A DNA stretch of 64,000 nt from Marasmius tenuissimus (lineage: Eukaryota > Basidiomycota > Agaricomycetes > Agaricales > Marasmiaceae), in assembly GCA_029532415.1 (NCBI GenBank), contig JAQOTA010000050.1, positions 4,588,001 to 4,652,000 of the forward strand, in the 5' to 3' direction. Positions 1-10,593 of the stretch are shown here, one piece after another. Within the stretch, counting starts at the first letter, position 1, and each line of letters opens with the position of its first letter. The position numbers and the translations under genes were made by a program. The notes beneath the pieces are model-generated. The model saw only the letters and a list, made by a program, of their open reading frames with translations. It was not told the origin of the DNA and ran no database searches.

Positions 1-1060
1 CCACTGTACCTTCAAGTCAGATCGTGTATGGAGTTGTGCAAAACAGGAAAACTCACTCGCTGTTGCGAAGCTTGTGCATTGAGCTGAGATGGAGATCTTA
101 GCAAACACAGTGTGTGTAGGGGTTATGGGTCCGTCACATACTCATCGTGACGACGATGATTCCCCAACATACTGAAAGCGACATTCAAAACGAATTCGAG
201 GCTTCGTGGATTCCAAGTACGCACCAATTGAGACAGCCATGATGCGCTGCGCTGGGTAACGCCCGATGAGATATGATGCCGGGTATTGCGCGACAAAATA
301 TCCCTGGGATGTGGTCAGCTGAACAACCATGGGTTCCCGAGCGACTTACAGCATAGACGACTACAGACCAATAGAGACAAGTGATGGTTTACGATGAACG
401 AGGACAACGACCTACCTCCAGCCAACCAGCTGAACTGAGTTCCCGTCAGATTAAGAGCTTCTCGAAAACCGAAAAGGTTTGCATAATTGACTGGTAGGTT
501 TAGATATGATTAGTACAGGATCTGCGATATGGCGATGTAAACGACTGACGGGCAGTCTTGTCGAGGAACTGCAAGGTTTGGGTAATCTGGAATCAAGAGT
601 TTTTACTTGAGCTCGGAAAGGCGACAAAGAAATCCTACGACAAAGATGGGCAAGACGAGCAGATCTATTTTCCATCGAAGTCTCTGCCTCAAACAACGTC
701 AGGCTATTCGGAGCTCAAGACATCAGTCATCACTGAGCTCACGCGATTCTAACCTCCCGACATTGGTGATCAATGGGCAAACTTCCTAAGAATCTTGAAC
801 GTTACTGACCTGCTCGTTTGTGATATCTATCTCAAGACCCTGCTGATATTCGCGATAACCAACGTCTGCGTCCTCCTGCAACGATCTTGAATCGGAGATG
901 AAAATCGCAGACTGACTCGGAAGCACACCTCCCGTATCCCTTCGAGAGGGTTTTCGCGGGCCGCAAATCGTTGCGCCAAGGGCTTGTCTGTAATAGACAA
1001 GTCCACCGAGGTTGAGGTAGAAGAGCTCCTGCGTCTCGCAGATTGCGGTACGTCGGACAT
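1..1060 (-). CDS. MFS transporter, allantoate permease (Dal5/ACS) type, 5' part only
   Basis: Start ATG is at 1060; the 3' part lies beyond base 1. Exons I can join in phase are 929-1060, 810-875 and 642-683, one starting at 586, then further short exons down to the window edge. The N-terminus is hydrophilic (MSDVPQSARRRSSST...). It is followed by RLRWKIDLLVLPIF and ITQTLQFLDKTA, then NYANLFGFREALNLTG, then GYFVAQYPASYLIGRYPAQRI and CWGIIVVTMTQCTSF. This order (R/W-K-I-D helix 1, D-K-T after helix 1, G-Y-x3-Q-x-P-A helix 2, W-G helix 3) is typical of the anion:cation symporter branch of fungal MFS carriers, which import allantoate, nicotinate, pantothenate and similar organic anions across the plasma membrane. 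The substrate cannot be read from the sequence. Its promoter, 1061-1390, is cut off by the transposon starting at 1391. Confidence 0.82.
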
Positions 1061-1390
1061 CGTAGGAGAGTGAGAAGGGACACGGGGCTCCTCAAGGCTT
1101 CAGCGCTCTGCCCCCTGTGAGAGCAAAGATAGGACACGTGGTCATCTGTGTTCTATTCTTGAAGGTGAACGATCTGCAGCAGCTACTGATGAGTTGTGCT
1201 AGAGCTTTCGCTGAGGTCAAAGCCATGATTATGGTCATGGAGAATGGTCGAAGCAGTAGAAGCCTGCGTTCGTCAAGGATCGGCAATATCCGAGCCATCA
1301 GTTCCATTCGCGTGGCATACTTATTAGCGCTGCCGCCGGTCGAAGTCTTTGTCGCTTCTCGCTCTTGTCAGCAAACCATGACCAGAACAA
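1061..1390. other. Remaining promoter region of the MFS gene
   Basis: This is 330 bp of non-coding sequence between the MFS start codon and the left end of the transposon. No long credible reading frame is present. It contains a 19-nt word at 1262-1280 that recurs exactly at 36151-36169. Confidence 0.4.
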
Positions 1391-1950
1391 TACTGGGTTT
1401 TGCATAATAGCGTGAACACGCGATTTTTTTATTTCACGTCGGGCTCCTCGGAGCGCTCATACTGCCGGTGGGGCGGTATGGACTGCCGTTGGTTTGAGAG
1501 ACCTGCAAGATTGTGCTTCGAGCGAGCTTTCTGACTTCTATCCACAATACTGACTCCAGGCAAGCCTGAACCAGTTGAGACATCCCAGAAGAGGATAAAT
1601 AATCATACCTGTGGGCTTCAATGGTACACATTCCAGTCAGAGAAGGTCAAAGCCACTGCGGGATATCCCGACGGAGGTCAAATGTCCATGTTGCCACAGC
1701 GGCTGGAGGTGTCGGACCGGGTCACGTACACGGCCAGGACTGAATGATATGTGACGTATACGTCCTGGTTTTTATTCCGGGCCTGTCGTTATGATATGCG
1801 CCAGCTATTGGCCGAACATACCCAGAATAAATTGGGCAGAGCTCCGGACCATACGTTCCCTGTGGCCTGGCCCGGATAGTTTTGTCATGTCCGTGTCGTG
1901 TGTTGCCCATATTGTCCCAATATCTGCCATGTATCGCTACAATATCCAGT
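1391..1950 (+). repeat. Left terminal inverted repeat, interrupted
   Basis: 1391-1439 and 1722-1950 together match the reverse complement of 10322-10593 with few mismatches. The 282 bp in between (1440-1721) are absent from the right copy. The inner boundary is near 1940-1950. Confidence 0.9.
1440..1721. mobile_element. 282-bp insertion within the left TIR
   Basis: The segment is flanked by the 6-bp direct repeat TCACGT (1434-1439 and 1722-1727) and is missing from the right TIR, which suggests insertion with target duplication. No clear TIRs or coding capacity are visible. It could be a short non-autonomous element or other filler DNA. Confidence 0.5.
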
Positions 1951-2103
1951 GAACTGAAAAGGCCCGCGAGGCTCATAAAGCCTTTTCCGATGGCAGCAAT
2001 GCGCAGACCGAATGTACTGTGTAAAAGGCCTCATTACCATGGAAGATAACCAAAATACAAATTGATTGGATTTCTATGCCTTAAATGCCTCCATCGCGTC
2101 GTA

Positions 2104-2384
2104 AAGCCAGTATTGAAGAGCATAGAATTCTCGGATAGCAACAGTTGGTGATGGGTATGTAGTGTACAAATCGAATGTAGTGCGCGATGAAGTACTGGAA
2201 GTAAAGCCGGTATTGGAGAAGAGTACGTAAAAGTTTTCAAACAGCAGACAAGTAGAGGGTTTGTAATGTACATGTCGTATGAAGCGCGCGATAGAGGGTT
2301 GAGAGGTTGAAGCCACGTAAGGCAAGTAATGATAAGATACCTACTTGCAATGCTCTTGTCATGGTACAGCCAGTACTGGAGAAG
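2104..2384. repeat. Degenerate subterminal repeats of the transposon left arm
   Basis: Three versions of AAGCCAGTATTGGAGAAG occur at 2104-2120, 2204-2221 and 2367-2384. Two versions of a second ~33-bp motif (GTA.TGTACA...TCG.ATG.A) occur at 2159-2192 and 2263-2295. Direct repeats just inside the ends are common transposase-binding sites in CACTA elements; that role is inferred here. The stretch 1951-2454 holds no other supported feature. Confidence 0.5.
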
Positions 2385-2454
2385 GGCGCACGATCCTTGA
2401 CCACTATACGTTGGGTACTGTACACACACAGAATGAACAAAATCAGTATCAGCA

Positions 2455-3015
2455 TCAGAGAAGGACCGAGTACCGCGACCAGACATGTTGACGAAACCGT
2501 TGCCATATTTTTCCCCTCGTCTCCTCCTCGGAATGTCCAGATGTTCCCTCCTCGCTTTCCTCCTCTCTTTCGCAGCCTAGCCACTCTTGAACATAAGGCC
2601 CATCGAGGTCAATCATCGGATCCCAGTTCGACCAGTCTCCACTCGGAAAGTTGGGGAAAGCCGCAGTAAATGCCATCCAGTAAACCTCCCGCCCCCATTC
2701 CCAATCCTCTGAAAGATTTCTATGCGCTCTGAAATTACCCATCCATTGTCCGATACTCTCGTACAATGCGATCCAGGAGTTGGAGGTGTGACAGTCGAAG
2801 GTAGGCGAAAGAACCAAACACGGCGGGTCAGGAACTTGGGAGGGAGTTTGAGAGCCGTGAGGGCTGGAGAATTCAGCGGCATCTAGAGCCTTGAAAAACA
2901 GTGAGGCTTGAGTTAGAAAAGAGAAGATAATACTCACAATAGTTGTCTTCATCTCATCGTCTTCCGCTCCCTGTATGAGACTGGATGTTGAAGAGTCCGA
3001 AAATTGATTCACCAC
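2455..3015 (-). CDS. Hypothetical passenger gene in the transposon left arm (3' part)
   Basis: A 186-codon minus-strand frame has protein-like composition (SWIALYESIGQWMGNF, YWMAFTAAFPNFPSGDW) and an acidic segment near its C-terminus. A 48-nt in-frame intron is likely (GTGAGT donor, CTAAC branch point, TTCAAG acceptor, about 2892-2939). The frame stays open upstream of 3015 with coding-like sequence. A 5' exon starting MSLSSSVTHSF near 3250 is plausible, but I could not find splice sites joining it in phase, so the start is unresolved. I do not recognise the family. Being inside the element and opposite to the transposase, it may be a captured host gene fragment, an unrecognised transposon gene, or chance. 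The interval 3260-3600 between it and the transposase shows nothing else. Confidence 0.35.
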   Translation of the reverse strand: MVNQFSDSSTSSLIQGAEDDEMKTTIVSIIFSFLTQASLFFKALDAAEFSSPHGSQTPSQVPDPPCLVLSPTFDCHTSNSWIALYESIGQWMGNFRAHRNLSEDWEWGREVYWMAFTAAFPNFPSGDWSNWDPMIDLDGPYVQEWLGCEREEESEEGTSGHSEEETRGKIWQRFRQHVWSRYSVLL

Positions 3016-3612
3016 CGGCTGGAGAAACGAGCGGTACGGTTCTGGAAGAGAAAGGGATATCTGAAGAGGCTGAATGCTGTTCAGACTGGCAAAGACAGAC
3101 TGAGACTTGGATCAACTCACCACTTGTGTGTTTGCAAGTTCGGGAGGCAGCTCGCCTTCGAGGGTTATGAGAATACCAGGAAAGCGATTGGTATTATTTT
3201 GAGAGGTTTTATGGTCAAAAGAATGTGTAACGGATGAAGACAGAGACATTGTACAGTGGAGATGGTGAAGTGGTTTGACGCGAGGTGTTGGTTGAACGTT
3301 GAGTGCGGCTTGAACATGCACGCGGATGGTCCCGTGCCAGCCGGGCCGGGGTGTCGAAATCGCTTGGAAATTGTCAAGTCCGAATTTCCCTCTTTGCTCA
3401 TTGCTCGCAACACCCTTCCAGCTGTGTTTTGTTGTCCACCATCTTCACCCCCCATAATACTGAAATTTTAGAGGAGAATGGACGATATAACGGAATCTGG
3501 TGCGTCTATGAATCCGTGAACGAGGCAACAGTCAGATCTAAAATACATTCTCTCAGTTTTCCGGATTGTTTCATACCGTCCTCTACGACCCTCGGACGAC
3601 GTTCTGGAGTGC

Positions 3613-6600
3613 ATGATCTGCCCTAGGCGAGCTGGAAGCTATGTAACACTTCAACGAAAGGATCTGAAAAGCCATTCCGGAAGTGGGAAGCATATCAGAA
3701 GTCAGCGGCAGCTTGCTTGTCAGCCAACACTGAACGACACTGGTCTTGACACACAAAGTTCTGTGAATAATCAAGGTGTGCGGACAACGTCAGAGGGGAC
3801 CCTTGCTATATCGTCGCCACTCCAGGACTCCTCGGGTCAGCCTCATGCCACATACAATGACCCCGATGAGGACATGATGATATCAGACTTGTGGTCTCCC
3901 ACCGTCCGAGAGATAGTTGTTGCTCATGAAGGTGAGACGGCGGGAGACTACCTCGAACCGCTTATTCGTGCCTTGGAGTCCGAGGCAATCATCTCCTGCG
4001 AGCTTGCTCCGAGGTTTGCATCTGGAGGATCGGCTGAGTTGCCTGATGATGGCCAAGAACATGAGGATGCTGTTGTGGGCGAAGGCGATAGCTGCTCGAA
4101 CCAAGCTAATAAGGATTCAGAATTCATTGGCCGACGTAAGACTTTCAACCTTCCGGACTCTAACCTCTCAACTTATCCTTGGCCTTCAATGCTGGTTCGT
4201 ACCATCACTTTTGAGCTCGGTTTATTCTCTGTTGACTTAAACCCCTGCTTAGATGTTCTTGACTCAGTTACTATTTTCTGGTTCGGCCAGAATACGGTTC
4301 TCGGAAGCACAGAAGGAAGCTGTTCTTGCGTGGGCGAAAGCTCTCGGAGCTCACGACGTCCCTGCTCTGAGCACCTTGAAAAAGGTTCAGGCTTCGATTG
4401 AGGATGTGGTGGGAGATCCGACCGAGAAAGTAGTGTCTAGCTCGGGGACTGTTTTTTATATCAACGACATTGCTCAAGCCATTGCAAAGGTGAGAGTGCT
4501 CATTATTTTCACCCTCCTATAATGTATGATTAAAGATGGCCCGGCTTTCACAGGATTTCTCAAATCCAATAACTCGATTCGCGATGGCAGAATACCCGCA
4601 AGATGGCCGTGATGGTATGTCAGAACTGAGGAACGGGAAAAAGTGGCTCCTCGATTTGCAACGGGACCTTTTGACTGTTACGGCTCGTGTCGATGACAAG
4701 ATCTACTTTGTCGGAGAGCTTCTGCGACGCCGACAGGGCAGTTTTTTCATTCCAGATAGATTTTTTACGAGAGAGGAACCCGATGTCGACAGATGCGGAC
4801 TCCTGGTCGATGTTTTGTACGCAGTGGGGAACGATGTACAATGCACGCCGGTAAGTGACAAACTCTATGGAATTCTGTACTTTCTGAAAGCTGACTCACT
4901 GTAGAATGGCTTCGTTGTCGGACGAAAGATGTTCATCCCGACAGCTGATTTCAAAGAGACTTTTGAAGACCTGAGTCGAACAGGAAGTCTTGACTGTGGC
5001 TTTTCAGGTGCGCCTCACCTCCCTTGCAATTTATTTCGTCCAACTCTGACCTTGGGTCACTCAGATTGCTCGAAGTCTTATGAGGCTCGCATGCCACATC
5101 CACGAAGAGAGGCTGCCAACGGACGCATGGTATATGGCGTCCCTCTCATCATCTTCCTTGATGACGTTAGTGGCAATATTTCAAAGCAGTGGAATAAGCA
5201 CCATGCGATATACATGTCAAATGCGTTGCTCCCACGCCAGATGATTGAGAAGGAGTTCTGTACGAGGTTTGTCACGTCATCTCCCCACGCGACACCTATG
5301 GAACTCGTGAAGGCTCTGAAGGACAGTATTGGGTGAGTTCGATTCTCCTCTCATCTGATCGTCATGCTGACCTCGCGGCAACAGGAAGGCGGCCGAAAAC
5401 GGGGTCGAAGCGTATGATTGCAAGCACAACGAAGAATGTCTCCTTGTCCCCCATGCTCACTTTTGGGGCAGCGACAATCCTATGCAGGCGGAGGAATGCA
5501 GTCACGGCGGGCTGCAGTGCAACTTTTTCTGTCGTACATGTGAAGTCGGCGGAACCCAGGAGGAAAAGCGAAGCGACAAGGGATTCTCGTGCCTGTTTGA
5601 GGTACGTTCTTCAATCTTCTTTCGCCTCGACCGATTATAATTATGTTTAGGCTGGAACGCCCCGAACTCCTGAGAAAACGGCAAACCATATTCAGGAACA
5701 GGCTCGGCTTTCAGCCTTACATGGTGCAACGGATAAGTTGCGGGTCCACAAATCAACAACGGGTGTGAGTGACTCGATGTGCGGTGGCGCTCTCCAGGCT
5801 ATTGTTGAGCTTGGTAAGGCAATGTATGCCCGAAAACATCCGGGCAGTGCCGACTTGAAGAAGGAGGAAGTTCAGGCGATCTTGGAGGAGGAGGTGAAGC
5901 GCGTGATTGAGCTTCACGGAATAAACCCGTTGATAGGGATGCCTGGTATGTGCGTACCGGCTATTTCCCTCCTCATTGTTCATCTCTCCCCTTCAGGCGT
6001 TGACATACACCAAGACACACCCACGGAAATATTACATACAATCTTACTCGGTGTGGTCAAGTATTTCTGGGGGCAAACTGTCCACATTCTGGAGAAGAAC
6101 AAAGAGTTTTCGACGTTTCAAGTCCGCCTTGCCTCGGTCGATATATCAGGCTTGAATATACCAAAGTTGTCTGCTGATTACATCTGTGCGTATAAAGGCA
6201 GTCTTATCGGCAAGCATTTCAAGAGCTTGGCACAGCTGATGCCCTTCCTGATCTACGACCTTGTGCCGAGCAAAGTACTGGATGCTTGGACTATCATCGG
6301 GGAGTTGGTGGTTCTGGTGTGGCACACTAAAATTGAGGATCTTGAAGATTATCTGGTGCGTAACACCTCGCCCTTCGGTAACACTATTGACCGTCGTATT
6401 CAGTGCAAATTATCGACCACTATCCAAGCATTCCTCAACATAACGGCCGAATGCTCACCCAGTATCCTCGTATCCAAACCAAAGTTCCATTTTTTGGTCC
6501 ATCTTCCGGCTTATATTCGACGGTTTGGACCAGCACTGATATTTTCTACCGAACGTTATGAATCGTTCAATCACGTTTTCCGCCTGAGCTGCATTTATAG

Positions 6601-8079
6601 TAACCGCCAGGCCCCGAGCCGTGATTCCTGCAGAGCTTTTGCGTCACAAGATACAACCAAACACATCGTTACTGGGGGGTCATGGATCGACCCTACCACA
6701 GGTAAATGGGTTCATGCGGGAGAGAAAATACTTGCATATATGCATGAAAAAACCCATTTCCGTAAGCTTCTAGCCATCCCGGGCGACACAAATGAAGCCC
6801 CGCCAGGTGAGCTGAACCCTCTGCGTCTTTGCATGGCTAGTTAATCAGCGTTCTTTTTAAGGTGTCGCAATGCTCCCGTCTGCCAGCGAGCGCCATGACC
6901 ACGGGATCCTGAGTTGGGCTGCCACCAATGCTTCCAAAGCTTCCAATTTCGGCAATCCCATGCTCCGTTCTCTTTCAAACAAACAGTTTCTCTCGGCGAT
7001 CTCTCTTGTTGCTACCAACGGGGATCGGATTCGTTGCAACAGTTTTGCAGCCATTGATTACCAAGGAAAGGTACTTGCGGTCATCTCTCACTGATTGATT
7101 AATGGAAGCTGAACCAGAGTACTCAGAGCTACATTGGCCGAGTTAGTGAGATTCTTGTGGATGCCACCGAGCCTTGGAAAGCTGTGGCGATTACTCTGGA
7201 GCGTTTTGATTTCGTTCCCGAGCCACACAATATTCTTCGCATGCCTGTGATCAGTCCCAGTGACGAGTTCTGTGTTGTCGAATCAACGGTGAGCCCTTTG
7301 TCGTGTTATCGTGTTTCAATGCTTGAAAATATTCGCAGGACATTCTTTCTGCATTGAACGTACAGCACGACTGTGTTTCCGGAGAATGCGTTGATTACAA
7401 GGATATTTTGATCCGTCAAGAACGTGAACTGACATCCCTTTCTCGATCCGTTGTGGACCATTCCGACACTCCATTCTATATTCTCAACACGCATTCCCTC
7501 CATAACCACTCAGTCATCTCGCGACTTCTCCCAGCCCCGCTCAAAACTGTACTTTATCGATCCGCGATGTCACCAGACGAACAGCAAGCTCTTCGCATAC
7601 GTGCTGCGGCTCATGTTCGGGCTCGGAAGGCTGCTGGAGATGGGGACAGCAGTCTAGATGCTGAAGCCTCGGAGATCCTGCCTTTTGAACGAGTTTGTCG
7701 TCCAGGTGGTCGTGCTCGCGCCCGTGGTCAGCCTCGTAGTCAGCCCCACGGTCAGCCACGTGGTGGTGGTGGTGGTCACGGCGGCGAGCAACAGAATGAA
7801 GGTCCGAGCTCGGGCACAACCTCGCAATCTCAGAACACTCAAAAGCTTGCTGAGCTCCCTCTAACAAGTTACAACGAGGAAAAGCTCATGGGATTCAAGC
7901 AGAAAGAGCTCAAGTCACAGTGCAGGACTTTCAAGCTCCTCGTTGGTGGAAACAAACCAGACTTAGCGAAACGGCTTGTAGCATTTGCTAGAGCACAGAC
8001 AGCTGAACCAATAGTGGTCCGCAATTCTGTAGCAGAGCATGATGTGATTCCCGGGCCAACAGCGGCGGCAGTCCCATGA
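3613..8079 (+). CDS. CACTA-like (Plavaka/EnSpm-related) transposase with C-terminal SAP-like module
   Basis: Eleven exons join in phase to about 1312 codons: 3613-4194, 4253-4489, 4554-4850, 4905-5007, 5065-5332, 5385-5601, 5651-5945, 5997-6806, 6862-7070, 7109-7288, 7339-8079. The true N-terminus may lie in an upstream exon, because CxxC-x15-H-x5-H (a zinc-finger-like pattern) straddles the first ATG. Conserved blocks typical of this basidiomycete transposase group include YPWPS, FLDDVSGNISKQWNKH, SSPHATPMEL, DIHQDTPTEILH, KPKFHFLVHLP and ERYESFNHVFR...SNRQAPSRD. The aspartates in FLDD and the glutamate in ERYESF are candidate DDE residues. The C-terminus has a Gly/Arg/Gln-rich linker followed by EEKLMGFKQKELKSQC...GGNKPDLAKRL, which resembles a SAP DNA-binding motif. 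It should act in the nucleus on the element's TIRs. Assignment to the superfamily is good; the exact clade is inferred. Confidence 0.85.
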
Positions 8080-8376
8080 CAGGTTCTTGATCATAGCATT
8101 TCCGCGCACTTGTACCGCTTCTAATTAAAGTATGAAAATGTTTTCTGATATATTTGTCTCCTACAACTGGAAAAGTGGGCTTCGATTGACATGTTTTCGA
8201 CTCGCCAACGACTCGGTTGCAGCTCAGTTCCATCTTGGTGACAACGTGTTGTCACAGTCACGGTGCTTGGCTCGACCTTGACTCTCACCACTCGGGAAGA
8301 TTCTGCAACTCTCACACAGCAGCCTTCTTGACCCTCTTCATTTCTCCCTATTTTCTTCATTTTCAAGGCTCTGAAT

Positions 8377-10008
8377 ATGGGTATGATGGATGATTTCCTA
8401 CAAGATTCGGAGGAACCGGTTGCCACAGGACTTTCCCAGCCTCAAAGTTCAAGTACCAACGCGACATTGGTCGTTGGCAGTGGCTCCTCTTCTTCAGACG
8501 TGGCGGAGCCCATTGAAGGTCTTTCACATCAGGCATTTTCGATTCAGGCGACTCCGATTCGCCCTCTCATTCGGCGTGAAGGTGGTTTTGACACGGTGAC
8601 CAGCACCGGAGGTGTTTCTCCCTCACCTCGACTTCCGAGAAGTTTTGAAATGCTTCTCAAACGCAATTTTGTCCCAGAGGAGGATACCCCACGAACCACT
8701 AAACGGATTAAGTCTCATACCGACAAAGTGTGTGATAACGCCAAACTTGAGGACGAAGATCGTAAAGACGTCGAAAAGTTCTCACAAGTAAGCTGGTCTC
8801 CTAGCAGTACCCTTTTCACATTTGCTTGAAGTTTTATCGCGTCCTTCTTAGATGCCCGACCGGGAGCGTTCTATCACATTGTTTGCGGAAGTTAGGAGTA
8901 TGAAGGCCTCGATCACACAGCACCAAGCAGCTCTGAAGGAGGCGGAGAAAGCTCGGTTTGCACTCATGATGTTGGAATCTGGATTCCGGGTGAGTACAAG
9001 CTACGGCCACCATTGCACGCTTAACTGACTATACCATAGAACCACATTTCCAATCGGGTGTGGGCGTGTCTCCTTTCACCCGATATCTCAGGATACATCC
9101 TCAGAGTAACGGAACCTATTATGGTGAGCTAGTGGCACTTCAAAATACATTCTCGAGTTCTAACAAGCTGTAGGCCCTCATTGCCCGAGAGCCTCACCTT
9201 TTCGACGTGCCGGAGGGGTTCTTGGAGTACCAATTCGAGCCACTCCGCACTCTGGTCATAGATTGCCTTTCGCAGCATCGAGGAACCATAAAATCCAGGG
9301 TAAGGCTTCCTTTGTTCGGCTTGATGGGTACTAAGTCATTGATGCTTTGGTGCAGATTGCTGCCTCACTCGAGGTCCAGAAGCCCAAGAAGCGTGGAGGC
9401 GACGGCGGCGGTCAACAAACCATTCAAGAGCTATGTAAATCACTGGCAACCAGAGTGCAAGGTATGGAAATCAAGGGGGGCCATTTGGCCCGCGTTGCTT
9501 TTTTGGTAAGTGTTTAGTTCATCGAAGTGGCGGTCATTACCGTTCTAACTCTACCGTTCTATAGCGGGTGTGCTTGGTGAAATTCCGGAAACTCTTGCAG
9601 TCTCCGAGTCAGGGAACGTCCTCGGTATCGGACACCTCCGATCTCGCGACTGAGGTTGGTTCAGATGCAGGCTCTTCGGAGTCCGGTGCAAGGTCATACA
9701 GGGCAAAGGAATTCTGGGTATTTGTTGACGAACAACTCATGGAGGCTCGAGAAGACGCAAAACGAGCGGGCCCAACTCTCGAGGCACAACAGGATAAGCT
9801 TGGCAGGTGAGTGTTAATTATCCTTCCACCTGAAGCTCGCTGGGATTGACTGATTCTTTCCACCAGTTTTTTCCAGACCGTCCTCATGAAGGATATGAGG
9901 ACCTATAGGCTGGCCTCGAAGGGACAACTCAAGACGCCAACCCTCGATATGAGTCCCGTCACCATCTCTTGGCAGAGGACTATTGGCCAGGGAATGATCT
10001 TTGCATGA
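8377..10008 (+). CDS. Second transposon gene, function unknown
   Basis: Seven exons (8377-8787, 8852-8989, 9040-9123, 9174-9299, 9356-9505, 9565-9806, 9867-10008) join in phase to 430 codons and all have consensus GT-AG borders, so the gene looks intact. The N-terminal ~110 residues are Ser/Thr/Pro-rich, followed by a KRIK basic patch. A charged, probably coiled-coil segment follows (MPDRERSITLFAEVRSMKAS...QHQAALKEAEKAR), then a mixed region and a helical C-terminal block containing YRAKEFWVFVDEQLMEARED. No catalytic motif is visible. It lies 298 bp downstream of the transposase on the same strand, so it is probably a partner protein (for example an end-binding or accessory factor, as second products of CACTA elements are), but that is inference. 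8080-8376 is spacer and promoter. Confidence 0.75.
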
Positions 10009-10321
10009 GGGCCGCTCCTTTCTCTTTGTTCGACATTGTGGCTTGCATTCCGGCTTTACAGAATCTGCGGAATCCGCTCCCTCCGCTCCGTATCTTATCA
10101 TCCGCATAATCAAATTCTTGTTTACGATTCATTCACGATATTCACGATATTCACGATAGAGGATAGCTTATGATCTACATTTGATACGTTGATACATCCT
10201 AATGAAACTGGTTGTGGCACGTTTCTTATACGAGTGCTCGCGCTGAGGTTCAGTGTCTAAATCCTTACAGCCGCGATGTGCGCCACAGTTGACGATATTT
10301 ACTTGAGGTGATATATTTTTG
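10009..10321. other. Right arm of transposon, non-coding
   Basis: No gene is seen. The segment contains three exact tandem copies of TTCACGATA at 10132-10158. Confidence 0.5.
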
Positions 10322-10593
10322 CTGGGTGTCGTAGCGATACATGACAGATATTGGGACAATATGGGCAACACACGACACGGACATGACAAAACTATCCGGG
10401 CCAGGCCACAGGGAACGTATGGTCCGGAGCTCTGCCCAATTTATTCTGGGTATGTTCGGCCAATAGCTGGCGCATATCATAACGACAGGCCCGGAATAGA
10501 AACCAGGACGTATACGTCACATATCATTCAGTCCTGGCCGTGTAAGGCGAAATATTTTTTTCGCATGTTCACGCTATTATGCAAAACCCAGTA
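10322..10593 (-). repeat. Right terminal inverted repeat of the transposon
   Basis: This ~272 bp segment is the uninterrupted partner of the left TIR. The outer end is ...GCAAAACCCAG followed by TA at 10592-10593. Confidence 0.9.

Larger units (their letters stand above)
1391..10593 (+). mobile_element. Complete CACTA-like (CMC superfamily) DNA transposon with two genes
   Basis: Near-identical inverted repeats bound this ~9.2 kb segment. The left outer end reads CTGGGTTTTGCATAATAGCG from 1393 and the right outer end is its reverse complement ending at 10591; TA flanks both sides, either as a 2-bp target duplication or as part of the repeat. Inside are an 11-exon transposase (3613-8079) and a 7-exon second gene (8377-10008), both rightward, and a possible leftward gene (2455-3015) in the left arm. 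Both main genes have intact frames through all exons, so the element may be autonomous. Placement in the CACTA/EnSpm (Plavaka-like) group rests on the transposase sequence type and the short flanking duplication; the termini are not the canonical CACTA/CACTG. It sits between the divergent MFS and AA9 genes. Confidence 0.85.

Noticed and set aside
3613..8079. Many long frames antisense or out of frame to the transposase
   Set aside because: They overlap conserved transposase exons and show no family resemblance; they are shadows of the coding strand.
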